Assembly: GCF_004027225.2 (NCBI RefSeq)
Contig: NW_022651105.1
Coordinates: 379,772-443,771, forward strand
DNA from: Strigops habroptila
Lineage: Eukaryota > Chordata > Aves > Psittaciformes > Psittacidae
Direction: 5' to 3'
DNA length: 64,000 nucleotides
Part shown: piece by piece, positions 1-31,930 of the stretch
Layout: every line of letters starts with the position of its first letter
Numbering within the stretch: the stretch's first letter is position 1
Translations under genes and position numbers: made by a program
Notes under the pieces: generated by a model
What the model was told of the DNA's origin: nothing
What the model saw: only the letters and a program-made list of their open reading frames with translations
The model's database searches: none

Positions 1-63
1 GTCACTGGGGGGGGGCACTGGGGGGTCACTGTTGCCTCAGGAGCTGTTTCCCCCCCCCCCCAG

Positions 64-21150
<21,087 letters not shown>

Positions 21151-21303
21151 AGCTGCCCCCAGCAGCCCCCCCTCTTCGGAGCCACCCCCCCCCGGCACCC
21201 AGAGCCCGGAGGTGCCCCCCGGGGGGGGCCCTGATGCCCCCCAAGGGCCAGCGGAGGCCTGAGGGGGGGTGTGGGTGCCCCCCCCCCCCCGGGTGATGGG
21301 GGT

Positions 21304-21309
21304 AATAAA
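21304..21309 (+). terminator. SYMPK poly-A signal
   Basis: Canonical AATAAA, 154 bases after the stop as read and about 42 after the alternative stop at 21260-21262, followed by a G/T-rich stretch. Confidence 0.85.
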
Positions 21310-21499
21310 GGTGTTGGAGCAGCTCCGGGGTGTCTGAAGGGGGGGTACAGGGATGGGGGGGGCAGGATCCAATGGGAACAGGGAGGTTGTTCCCTGGGAA
21401 GGGGGTGGGACACGGGGCTGGGCTGGAGCAGCCGGCCCCAGGGAAGGTGTTCCTGGGAGCTGGAGCTCCTGAGCTTGAAGGTGCTTTCCAGCCCGGCCC

Positions 21500-22560
21500 A
21501 GGCTGGGATCCCATGGTTCCATGATCCCATCATCCCATGTTCCCATGATCCTGTCATCCCATGATCCATGTTCCCATGATCCCATCATCCCATGATCCCA
21601 TCATTCCATGATCCTATCATCCCATGTTCCCATGATTCCGTCAGTCCACGACTGATCACATCATCCCATGTTCTCATGAGCCCATGTTCCCATAATCCCA
21701 TCATTCCATGATCCATGTTCTTGTATTCCCATGATCCCATCATTTCATGATTGATCCCATCATCCCATGGTCCATGTTCCCATGGTCCCATCATTCTGTG
21801 ATTGATCCCATCACCCCATGATCCCATGATCCCATATTCCTATGATGCTATTCATCCCATGATCCCATTTTCCCATGATCCCATATTCCCATGTTCCCAT
21901 GATCCCATCATTCCATGATCCCATATTCCCATGTTCCCATCATTCCATATTCCAATGTTCCCATGATCCCATCATCCCATGATCCCATATTCCCATCATT
22001 CCATATTCCAATGTTCCCATGATCCCATCATCCCATGATCCCATATTCCCATGATCCCGTGATTGATCCCATCATTCCATGATCACATCATTCCATGATC
22101 CCATATTCCCATGTTCCCATGTTCCCATGATCCCATCATTCCATGATCCCATATTCCCACTTTCCCATCATCCCATCATTCCATATTCCAATGTTCCCAT
22201 CATCCCATCATTCCATGATACCATATTCCTATGATCACATCGTTCCATGTTCCCATGATCCCATGTTCCCACTTTCCCATCATACCATCATTCCATATTC
22301 CAATGTTCCCATGATCCCATCATCTCATGACCCCATCACCCCATGATTGATCCCATCATTCCATGATCCCATGTTCCCATCACCCCATCATTCCATGATT
22401 GATCCCATGATCCCATCATTCCATGTTCCCATGATCCCATGTTCCTACTTTCCCATGATCCCATCATCCCATGACCCCATCACCCCATGATTGATCCCAT
22501 CATTCCATGATCCCATGTTCCCATCACCCCATCATTCCATGACTGATCCCATGTTCCCTG
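21500..22560 (+). repeat. cccatgatcccatcatt simple-repeat block between SYMPK and DMWD
   Basis: About 1 kb of imperfect 8-9-base units (atcccatg, atcccatc, attccatg, ttcccatg). It fills the gap between the SYMPK poly-A site and the DMWD promoter; no RSPH6A exon is visible there. Confidence 0.9.
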
Positions 22561-23100
22561 TTCCCATGATGCCCCGGTGGTCCCCCCCGCTCTCCTCCCG
22601 CTGCACCAATCCCGTGCCGCCTCTGCCATGACTCACCCGTTGCCATGGCACCACCGCCGCGGCCCCTCCCCTTCCGCCGGGGCCGCGCTCGCCACTTCCG
22701 CCCCCCGCAGCATGGCGGCGGCCCCGGCGCCGCTCCCGGCCGCGGCCCCGCTCAGCCCGGAGGCCCCCGCGGCGCCGCCGCCGCTCAAGAGCCGCTTCCG
22801 CACCCGCGAGGGCTCGTACCGGCGCCTGGGCCCGGACCCGCGGCCCCGCGCAGGCCCCGCCGCGGCCCCGGGGCCCTCCCCGCCCGCCGCCGCCGCCGCC
22901 GCTGCTGCCGCCCCGGGGCCTGCCCCGGCACCGGGCCCCGGCGCGCTGCCGCCGGTGCGGCTGTCCATGGTGCGGCTGGCGCTGCCCGAGCGGCCCGGGC
23001 CCGCGGCCCAGCGCAGCCGCGTCTGCTTCAACCTGGGCCGGGAGCTGCACTTCTATGGAGGGAACGGAGCCGCGGGGAGCCGGCGGGTAACGGGGGGCGA
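22561..23100 (+). promoter_or_regulatory. DMWD promoter / CpG island with X-box-like palindrome
   Basis: Abrupt CpG-dense block spanning the 5'UTR and first exon of DMWD, with no TATA box. Visible motifs are TGACTCA (AP-1 type) at 22629-22635 and GTTGCCATGGCACC at 22639-22652, one base off the palindromic RFX X-box GTTGCCATGGCAAC. TSS inferred roughly 22640-22710. Confidence 0.6.
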
Positions 23101-26100
23101 TGGGGCGTGATGGGGCCGGGAGCTGGGCCCGCAATGGGGCCGGTAATGGGGGGTAATGGAGACAATGGGGCCGGTAATGGGGTGTAATGGGAGGTAATGG
23201 GGACAGTGGGGCTGATAATGGGGGGTAATGGGAACAATTGGGACGGTAATGGGGACAGTGGGGCTGCTAATGTGGGGTAATGGCGACAGTGGGGCTGGTA
23301 ATGGGGTGTAATGGAGACAGTGGGGCCGATAATGGGGTGTAATGGGGGGTAATGGGGACAGTGGGGCTGGTAATGGGGACAGTGGGGCTGATAATGGGGG
23401 GTAATGGGGACAATGGGGCTGGTAATGGGGGACAATGGGGACAATGGAGCTGGTAATGGGGACAGTGGGGCTGGTAATGGGGGGTAATGGGAACAATTGG
23501 GACGGAAATGGGGACAATGGGGCTGGTAATGGGGGGTAATGGGAACAATGGGGCTGGTAATAGGGGGTAATAGGGCCAGTAATGGGGGGTAATGGGGACA
23601 GTGGGGCTGATAATAGGGAGTAGTGGGGACAATGGGGCCGCTAATGGGGCAAGGGGACCGGTAATGGGGGGTAATGGGGCAATGGAGCCGTTAATGGGGG
23701 GTAATGGGGCTGGTAGTGGGGAGTAATGGGGACAGTGGGGCTGGTAATGGGGCAAGGGGGCCAGTAATGGGGGATAATGGAGACAGTGGGGCCGGGAACG
23801 AGGGGCAATGGGGCTGGTAATGGGGGATAATGGGGGCAATGGGGACAGTGGGGCTGGTAATGGGGACAAAGGGGCCAGTAATGGGGGCAGTGGAGACAGT
23901 GGGGCTGGTAATGGGGACAAAGGGACCAGTAATGGGGACCCCAAAGTGGGGACAATGGGACCGGAAATGGGGACCCCAAAGTGGGGACAGTGGGGCTGGA
24001 AATGGGGACCCCAAAGTGAGAATGGGGACAACGGGGCCAGTAATGGTGTCCCCAAAGCCCCCATGGACGATGGTGCCACCATGGCGGAGATGACCCAGTA
24101 CGAGTCCAGCACCAGCAGGATGGTGACAAAGCTCATCCTGGGAGCACTGGGGGGGGACGTGGTCACCGTGTAGGGCCCCCCCTGTCCCCTGTGGTGACCC
24201 CCCTGTCCCCTCCCAGACCCTGGACCTGCACAAGCCCATTGACAAGCGCATCTACAAAGGGACCCAACCCACGTGTCACGACTTCAACCAGTTCACGGCC
24301 GCTGCTGACACCATCTCCTTGCTGGTGGGCTTCTCGGCTGGGCAGGTCCAGTACCTGGACCTGGTCAAGAAGGACACCAGCAAGCTCTTCAATGAGGAGG
24401 TGAGCCCTGGGGACACCCCTCGCGCAGCGTGGGGACATCAGATGGCCTTGGGGACGTGCTGGGGGGGTGGACACCAACACATGGGGTGGTTGAGAGGGAA
24501 GAGCTTCAGCCATGGGGGACGTGGAGTGGGGGGGCTCTGCTCCCAGTGCCACCCCATGGCACACACACGTGTGTCCCCACATGTCCCATCCATGTCCCCA
24601 GTGCCACCCCATGTCCCACACGTGTGTCCCCACATGTCCCATCCGTGTCCCCACTGCCCTCAGTGCCACCCCATGGCACACACGTGTGTCCCCACATGTC
24701 CCATCCATGTCCCCAGTGCCACCCCATGTCCCACACGTGTGTCCCCACATGTCCCATCCATGTCCCCACTGCCCTCAGTGCCACCCCATGGCACACACGT
24801 GTGTCCCCACATGTCCCATCCATGTCCCCAGTGCCACCCCATGTCCCACACGTGTGTCCCCACATGTCCCATCCATGTCCCCACTGCCCCCAGTGCCACC
24901 CCATGGCACACACGTGTGTCCCCACATGTCCCATCCGTGTCCCCAGTGCCACCTCATGTCCCACACGTGTGTCCCCACATGTCCCATCCATGTCCCCACT
25001 GCCCCCAGTGCCACCCCATGGCACACACGTGTGTCCCCACATGTCCCATCCATGTCCCCACTGCCCCCAGTGCCACCCCATGGCACACACATGTGCCCCC
25101 ACCCATGCATGTGAACACAGAGCTCTGCAGGGACACATACCTATGTCTCTCCCCTCATTGCCCCCCCCAATCCCACCCCATTCTCCCCCCTGAGCACCCC
25201 CTTGTCCCCCCCCGGTCCCCTCTCACCCCATGTCCCCTGTCCCCAGCGCCTCATCGACAAGTCCAAGGTGACCTTCATCAAGTGGCTCCCATCCACCGAG
25301 CGCCTCTTCCTCGCCTCCCACACCAGCGGCCACTTGTACCTCTACGACACCCACCAACCCTGTGGGGCCGGAGCCCCCCAATACACCCTCTTGACCCAAG
25401 GCGAAGGCTTCAGCGTCTTCTCCTGCAAGAGCAAGACCCCCCGGAACCCCCTCCTGAAGTGGGTGGTGGGTGAAGGAGCCCTCAACGAATTCGCCTTCTC
25501 GCCCGATGGGCGCTCCTTGGCCTGTGTGAGCCAGGATGGGTGCCTCCGGGTGTTCCACTTTGACTCCATGCTGCTCCAGGGCATGATGAAGAGCTATTTC
25601 GGGGGGTTGCTCTGCGTGTGCTGGAGCCCCGATGGCCGCTACGTGGTCACGGGGGGAGAAGATGACCTGGTGACCGTGTGGTCCTTCACCGAAGGCCGAG
25701 TGGTGGCCCGAGGCCACGGCCACAAGTCCTGGGTTAACGCTGTCGCTTTTGACCCTTTCACCGGCGCCTCCCAGACCCCCCCAAGCTCCGACGTCAGTGG
25801 GGGTGAGGAAGATGAACCCCAAGACCCTCTTCTTCACCCCAGCCCTGCCGTCACCTACCGCTTCGGCTCCGCTGGCCAAGACACCCAGTTCTGCTTATGG
25901 GACCTGAGCGAGGACATCCTCTGCCCTCACCCCCCTTTACCCCGCGCACGCCCCATCCCCAGCTCCGGAGACAGCAGCGGCATTCCCGGTCTTCCCCGCT
26001 CCTTATCCCGCTCCAACAGCCTCCCGCAGCCGGCAGGGACGTGCTCACCCCGTTGTCCCCAACCCGACGTCCCCGCCGCGGGTCGCTTCGCCACGCTGAC

Positions 26101-29100
26101 GCTGCAGGAGCGCAAAGGACCTTCGGGTGCCGAGAAGGAGCACAAGCGCTACCATAGCTTAGGGAACATCAGTAGGAACGGGGAGAAATCCCTCGGGAAT
26201 GCCGCCACCCGCGGCCGCCTGGATGCGGGGAAGGTGCTGGGCACGGCGCTGTGCCCCCGCATCCATGAGGTGCCGCTGCTGGAGCCGCTGGTGTGCAAGA
26301 AGATCGCCCACGAGCGCCTGACGGTGCTGCTCTTCCTCGAGGATTGTATCCTCACCGCTTGCCAGGAGGGGCTCATCTGCACCTGGGCCCGGCCCGGCAA
26401 GGCTGTGAGTGGGGTTTGGGGGGGGCACAGAGGGGGTTTGGGGGGGCTTAGAGGGGGTTTGGGGGGTCACAGAGGGGGTTTGGGGGGGCTCAGAGGGGGT
26501 TTGGGGGGTCACAGAGGAGGTTTTGGAGGGTCAGAGAGGGGGTTTGGGGGGTCACAGAGGGGGTTTGGGGGGGCTCAGAGGGGGTTTGGGGGGGCTCAGA
26601 GGGGGTTTTGGGGGGTCAGAGAGGGGATTGGGGGGTCACAGAGGGGGTTTAGGGGGGCTTAGAGGGGGTTTGGGGGGTCAGAGAGGGGGTTTGGGGGGTC
26701 ACAGAGGGGGTTTAGGGGGGCTTAGAGGGGGTTTGGGGGGTCACAGAGGGGGTTTGGGGGGTCAGAGAGGGGATTGGGGGGTCACAGAGGGGGTTTGGGG
26801 GGTCACAGAGGGGGTTTGGGGGGTCACAGAGGGGGTTTGGGGGGGCTTAGAGGGGGTTTGGGGGGTCACAGAGGGGGTTTGGGGGGTCACAGAGGGGGTT
26901 TAGGGGGGCTTAGAGGGGGTTTTGGGGGGTCAGAGAGGGGGTTTGGGGGGTCACAGAGGGGGTTTAGGGGGGCTTAGAGGGGGTTTGGGGGGTCACAGAG
27001 GGGGTTTGGGGGGTCAGAGAGGGGATTGGGGGGTCACAGAGGGGGTTTGGGGGGGCACAGAGGGGGTTTGGGGGGGCTCAGAGGGGGTTTAAGGGGGTCC
27101 TAATGGAAGCTTGAGGGGTTTGGGGGGTCACAGAGAGGTTTGGGGGAGTCACAGAGGGGTTTGGGGGGTCACAGAGGGGGTTTAGGGGGGCTCGGAGGGG
27201 GTTTAAGGAGGTCCTAATGGCAGCTTGAGGGGTTTGGGAGGGTCACAGAGGGGTTTGGGGGGGCTCAGAGGGGGTTTGAGTGTCAAAGAACAGGTTTAGG
27301 GGGTCAGAGAGGGGGTTTAGGGGGTCACAGAGAGGGTTTGGGGGGGCTCAGAGGGGGTTTAAGGGGGTCCTAATGGAAGCTTGAGGGGTTTGGGGGGTCA
27401 CAGAGGGGTTTGGGGGGTCACAGAGGGGTTTGGGGGGTCAGAGAGGGGGTTTAGGAGGGCTTGGAGGGGGTTTAAGGAGGTCCTAATGGCAGCTTGAAGG
27501 GTTTGAGGGGGTCACAGAGGGGTTTGGGGGGGCTCAGAGGGGGTTTAGGTGTCAAAGAACAGGTTTAGGGGGTCAGAGAGGGGTTTGGGGGGGCCCAGAG
27601 GGGGTTTAGGGAGGTCCTAATGGCAGCCTGAGGGGTTTGGGGGGTCACAGAGGGGTTTGGGGGGTCATAGAGGGGGTTTAGGGGGGCTCAGAGGGGGTTT
27701 AAGGAGGTCCTAATGGCAGCCTGAGGGGTTTGGGGGGGTCACAGAGGGGTTTGGGGGGTCAGAGGGGGAGTTTAGGGGGGTTTAGAGGACGTTTAAGGAG
27801 GTCCTAGTGGCATCTTGACGGGTTTGGGCATCAAAGAACAGGTTTAGGGGGTCAGAGAGGGGGTTTGGGGGGTCACAGAGGGAGTTTGGGGGGTCAGAGA
27901 GGGGTTTGGGGGGTCATAGAGGGGGTTTAGGGGGGCTCAGAGGGGGCTTAAGGAGGTCCTAATGGCAGCTTGAGGGGTTTGGGGGGGTCACAGAGGGGTT
28001 TGGGGGGTCATAGAGGGGGTTTAGGGGGGCTCAGAGGGGGTTTAAGGAGGTCCTAATGGCAGCTTGAGGGGTTTGGGGGGTCACAGAGGGGTTTGGGGGG
28101 TCACAGAGGGGGTTTGGGGGGCTTAGAGGGGGTTTGGGGGGTCAGAGAGGGGGTTTGGGGGGTCACAGAGGGGGTTTAGGGGGGCTTAGAGGGGGTTTGA
28201 GGGGTCACAGAGGGGGTTTGGGGGGTCAGAGAGGGGATTGGGGGGTCACAGAGGGGGTTTGGGGGGGCACAGAGGGGGTTTGGGGGGGCTCAGAGGGGGT
28301 TTAAGGGGGTCCTAATGGAAGCTTGAGGGGTTTGGGGGGTCACAGAGGGGTTTGGGGGGGTCACAGAGGGGTTTGGGGGGTCACAGAGGGGGTTTGGGGG
28401 GGCTCAGAGGGGGTTTAACAAGGTCCTAATGGCAGCTTGAGGGGTTTGGGGGGGTCACAGAGGGGTTTGGGCATCAAAGAACAGGTTTGGGGGGTCAGAG
28501 AGGGGGTTTGGGGGGTCAGAGTGGGGATTTGGGGGGGTTCAGGGGGGGTTTAAGGAGGTCCTAGTGGCAGCCTCAGGGGTTTGGGGGGGGGTCACAGAGG
28601 GGTTTGGGTGTCAAAGAACAGGTTTAGGGGGTCACAGAGGGGTTTGGGGGGGTCACAGAAGGGTTTGGGCATCAAAGAACAGGTTTAGGGGGTCACAGAG
28701 GGGTTTGGGGGGTCAGAGGGGGAGTTTAGGGGGGTTTAGAGGACGTTTAAGGAGGTCCTAGTGGCATCTTGACGGGTTTGGGCATCAAAGAACAGGTTTA
28801 GGGGGTCATAGAGGGGGTTTGGGGGGTCAGAGAGGGGTTTGGGGGGTCAGAGAGGGGTTTGGGGGATCATAGAGGGGGTTTGGGGGGTCACAGAGGGGGT
28901 TTGGGGGGTCAGAGAGGGGGTTTGGGGGGTCACAGAGGGGTTTGGGGGGTCAGAGAGGGGTTTGGGGGGTCATAGAGGGGGTTTAGGGGGCTCAGAGGGG
29001 GCTTAAGGAGGTCCTAATGGCAGCTTGAGGGGTTTGGGGGGTCACAGAGGGGTTTGGGCATCAAAGAACAGGTTTAGGGGGTCAGAGAGGGGGTTTGGGG

Positions 29101-30466
29101 GGTCAGAGAGGGGTTTGGGGGGTCATAGAGGGGGTTTGGGGGGTCAGAGAGGGGTTTGGGGGGTCATAGAGGGGGTTTGGGGGGTCACAGAGGGGGTTTG
29201 GGGGGTCAGAGAGGGGTTTGGGGGGGCTCAGAGGGGGTTTAACAAGGTCCTAATGGCAGCCTGAGGGGTTTGGGGGGGTCAGAGAAGGGTTTGGGGGGGC
29301 ACACAGGGGCTTAAGGGGGGGTCAGAGAGGGTGTTTAAGGGGGTCTGAGGGGTCCTAATGGTAGCTTGATGGGTTTGGGTTGGGTCAAAGAGGGGGTTTT
29401 GGGGTCACCCAGGGAGTTTGGGGGGGTCAGAGGGGTTTGTGGGGTCTCAGAGGAGGTTTAGGGGGGATTTGGGGGGTCCTAATGCCACCTTCAGGTGTAG
29501 AACAGGGGGTTTTGGGGGTCAGAGAGAGGTTTGGGGGGTCAGAGAGGGGGTTGGGGGTCTAAGAGGGGTTTGGGAGGGGCCCGGGGGGGGTTTGGGGGAG
29601 CACAGAGGGGTTGGGGGGGTCAAAGAAGGGGTTTAGAGGGGATTGGGGGTTTCCTGATGCCAGCCTGAGGGGTAGAACAGGGGTTTGGGGGTCAAAGAGG
29701 GGTTTGGGGGGGGCTCAGAGGGGTTTGGGGGGGTCAAAGAGGGGTTTGGGGGGAGCAGAGAGGGGTTTGGGGGGAGCAGAGAGGGGTTTGGGGGGGGCTC
29801 AGAGGGGTTTGGGGGGGTCAAAGAGGGGTTTGGGGGGAGCAGAGAGGGGTTTGGGGGGGGCTCAGAGGGGTTTGGGGGTCAAAGAGAGGTTTGGGGGGGC
29901 TCAGAGGGGTTTGGGGGGGTTAAAGAGGGGTTTGGGGGGGGCACAGTCGGGTGTGGGGAGTCAAAAAGGGGTTTGGGGGGGGCACAGTTGGGTTTGGGGG
30001 TCAAAGAGGGGTTTGGGGGGGCACAGTCGGGTTTCGGGGGGTCAAAGAGGGGTGTGGGGGGGGCACAGTCGGGTGTGGGGGGTCAAAGAGGGGTTTGGGG
30101 GGGGCACAGTCGGGTGTGGGGGGGCATAGTCGGGTTTGGGGGGGTCAAAGAGGGGTTTGGGGGTGCTGAGAGGGGGTTTAGGGGGGACTTGGGGGCCCTA
30201 ATGCCAGCCTGAGGGGTAGAACAGGGGGGTTGGGGGGGCACAGAGGGGGTTTGGGGGGTCAAAGATGGGGTTTTGGGGGTCCCTTTGTGTCCCCCCTGTG
30301 TCCCCCCCATCCCTCCCCATGGACTCCAGGGCAGGATGATGGGGACCGGGGTGGGGGGGGGGGTGTCCTCTGTGTGTGTGTCCCCCCCCCTTGGTGACCA
30401 TTGTCCCCTGTCCCTTAGGGCCTGTCCTCGCAGAACGGCGGCTCCCCCGGTGGCACCGTGGTGTAG
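22712..30466 (+). CDS. DMWD: DMWD, WD-repeat protein, 4 coding exons
   Basis: Dystrophia myotonica WD repeat-containing protein, a paralogue of WDR20; family members bind USP12/USP46-UAF1 deubiquitinases. Exons 22712-23086, 24217-24399, 25247-26404 and 30419-30466 are all phase 0 and give 587 aa (human 674). Residues 1-125 are Ala/Pro-rich, with conserved KSRFRTREG and RVCFNLGREL. Residues 126-186 include KPIDKRIYKGTQPTCHDFNQ. WD40 motifs are seen at about 213 (HLYLYD), 284 (CLRVFHFD), 326 (DDLVTVW), 396 (DTQFCLWDL) and 560 (GLICTWARPG). A conserved Ser-rich, probably phosphorylated linker RSLSRSNSLPQP and EKEHKRYHSLGNIS lies between blades. The terminal exon encodes SSQNGGSPGGTVV, matching the vertebrate C-terminus. 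The ATG is the first in the CpG island and gives the expected N-terminus. About 25 residues present before this tail in human have no visible exon here. Confidence 0.95.
23090..24050 (+). repeat. ggtaatgggg minisatellite in DMWD intron 1
   Basis: Irregular array of gggg(a)cagtggggctggtaatg units, beginning at the donor (exon ends 23086) and covering most of intron 1. Unit length varies from about 15 to 30 bases. Confidence 0.9.
24540..25110 (+). repeat. cacacgtgtgtccccacatg minisatellite in DMWD intron 2
   Basis: About nine near-identical 50-65-bp units combining ccaccccatg(g/t) with cacacgtgtgtccccacatg and tcccatccatgtcccca. The acacgtgt element is palindromic. It lies between exons 24217-24399 and 25247-26404. 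Confidence 0.93.
26407..30265 (+). repeat. Composite G-rich minisatellite in DMWD last intron
   Basis: About 3.9 kb of 20-22-bp units, ggtttggggggtcacagagg with tcagagag and ctcagagg variants. From about 27,090 to 29,370 it is interrupted about 16 times by a second element, tttaaggaggtcctaatggc + agcttgaggggt. From 29,640 the unit shifts to gggtcaaagaggggtttgg and ggcacagtcgggt. It is very G-rich on the coding strand, with many potential G-quadruplexes. No exon was recognised inside it. Confidence 0.94.
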
Positions 30467-30661
30467 CTGTCACCCCGTGTCACCCCGTCTCACCCGGCGT
30501 CACCCTGTGTCACCCATGGGTGCCACCACTCAGGACATCCACCCAGTACTGCTGACCCCCCCGGGGGCTGTGTCACACGATGGCCCCAGCGGGGTGGTGG
30601 CACCGGGGGGTGTCCTGTGCCTTTGTCACTTTATGTGTGTGTCCCCCCCCCCTTAATTTAT

Positions 30662-30667
30662 ACTAAA
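30662..30667 (+). terminator. Possible DMWD poly-A signal (ACTAAA variant)
   Basis: ACTAAA in an AT-rich island (aatttatactaaag) about 195 bases after the DMWD stop. A canonical AATAAA lies further on at 31386-31391 and could serve a longer 3'UTR. Which is used cannot be decided from sequence alone. Confidence 0.4.
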
Positions 30668-30699
30668 GAGACTCTTTCGCACTCGGGGTGGCCCTGGTG

Positions 30700-31060
30700 T
30701 GGTTGGGGACAATGGGGACAGTGGGGATGGGGGGGACAATGGGGATGGGGGGGGCAATGGGGATGGCGACAATGGGGACAGTGGGGATGGGGGGGACACA
30801 ATGGGGATGGGGACAGTGGGGACAGTGGGGATGGGGGGGACAATGGGGATGGGGACAGTGGGGACAGTGGGGATGGGGGGGGACAATGGGGATGGCAACA
30901 ATGGGGACAGTGGGGATGGGGGGGACAATGGGGATGGGGGGGACACAATGGGGATGGGGACAATGGGGACAGTGAGGATGGGGGGGACAATGGGGATGGG
31001 GACAATGGGGACAGTGGGGATGGGGGGGACAATGAGGATGGCGACAATGGGGACACACTG
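30700..31060 (+). repeat. ggggatggggggacaatg minisatellite downstream of DMWD
   Basis: About 15-20 short units (gggacagtggggatgg, ggggacaatggggatgg) directly after the putative DMWD 3' end. Confidence 0.88.
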
Positions 31061-31184
31061 GGTGCTGCACAATGCCATGGGGGGGGGCACAACTTGTCCC
31101 CCCAGAGGCCACTTTGGGGTGTCCTCATGTCCCCCCCCAGCTTTATTCTCATCTCTCTCCTGGGGGGGGGAGGGGCAAAAGAAT

Positions 31185-31345
31185 GGGGGGGGGGCCAAGT
31201 ACACCATTGGTGGGTAAATACCCCATAGGTGGGATAAATACCCCCATGGGGGGGGGGGAAATAACCCCATGGGGCAGAAATAACCCATAGAGGGGGGAAT
31301 AACACTTGGGGGGGGACACAACTGACCCCATGGGGGGGGTGTAAA
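31185..31345 (+). repeat. ccccataggtgggataaata short tandem repeats
   Basis: Six to eight degenerate units with (a)ataacccca(t)gggg, ending just before the AATAAA at 31386-31391. Confidence 0.7.
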
Positions 31346-31464
31346 TAAGGGGGGGGGCTTGGTGCAAACATCACGTGTCCCTACAAATAAATTCCTAGTG
31401 GGGAGGGGGCACGGGGGGGGGGGGGCACAAAGAGGTTGGGGGGTGGGTGCCCCCCCCCCCCCCC

Positions 31465-31930
31465 AGGCTTTGCGTCCTGGCTCTTGGGCTGTGGGAGCAG
31501 GGGCCGGGCATTGTCGCGTTGGGAGTTAGGGACCTCATTCGGCTCTTGGGCTCCTCTGGGGTCCGTTCGCTGCCGTTGCTCGGGTCCTGAGCGGCCTGGA
31601 GCTCTCGGAGGGGTTTGGTTTGTGGCTTTCACTTCGACAGCCGCTGAGCTTTGCTCCAGAGAGAGTTTCTGGGTGCCTCAAGCCTCAGCAGCACACGGAA
31701 CGGGGTGCATCCCATCCGAACTGTTTCCATTGCAGGTTAGCACTTTAGCACTGCGTGGATAGGAGTGCTGAGAGGCTGGAAACATGCGTTTTGGGAGCCG
31801 GCTTTGGGAATGCCGGACGCCTTTTCCACAGCTGGAGTTTTAGGTGGCTACGGAAGCGAGGATATCCCTGCTCGTGGCACTGCTGCGGAGGGCACCGTGT
31901 GTAGGATGTGCCCAGCTCCTGCTTTCCATA
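31465..31930 (+). repeat. Degenerate copies of the 195-bp satellite, plus orientation
   Basis: Sequence at about 31470-31510 (gtcctggctcttgggctgtg) and 31790-31925 (ggagttttaggtggctacgg, then a ggcac...gctgcggag block) matches the reverse complement of the satellite units at 35.3-37.1 kb. Another degenerate copy lies at about 32525-32600 (cagcaccggcttcttgtcct). Between them, 31930-32520 shows nothing recognisable. This is the first sequence of the duplicated half of the window. Confidence 0.6.

Noticed and set aside
21538-22560. Possible RSPH6A remnants
   Set aside because: Only 8-9-base simple repeats are seen, with no coding similarity in any frame.
29611-30212. Gly-rich 170-aa ORFs resembling silk or elastomer proteins
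   Set aside because: DMWD intronic array read in frame.
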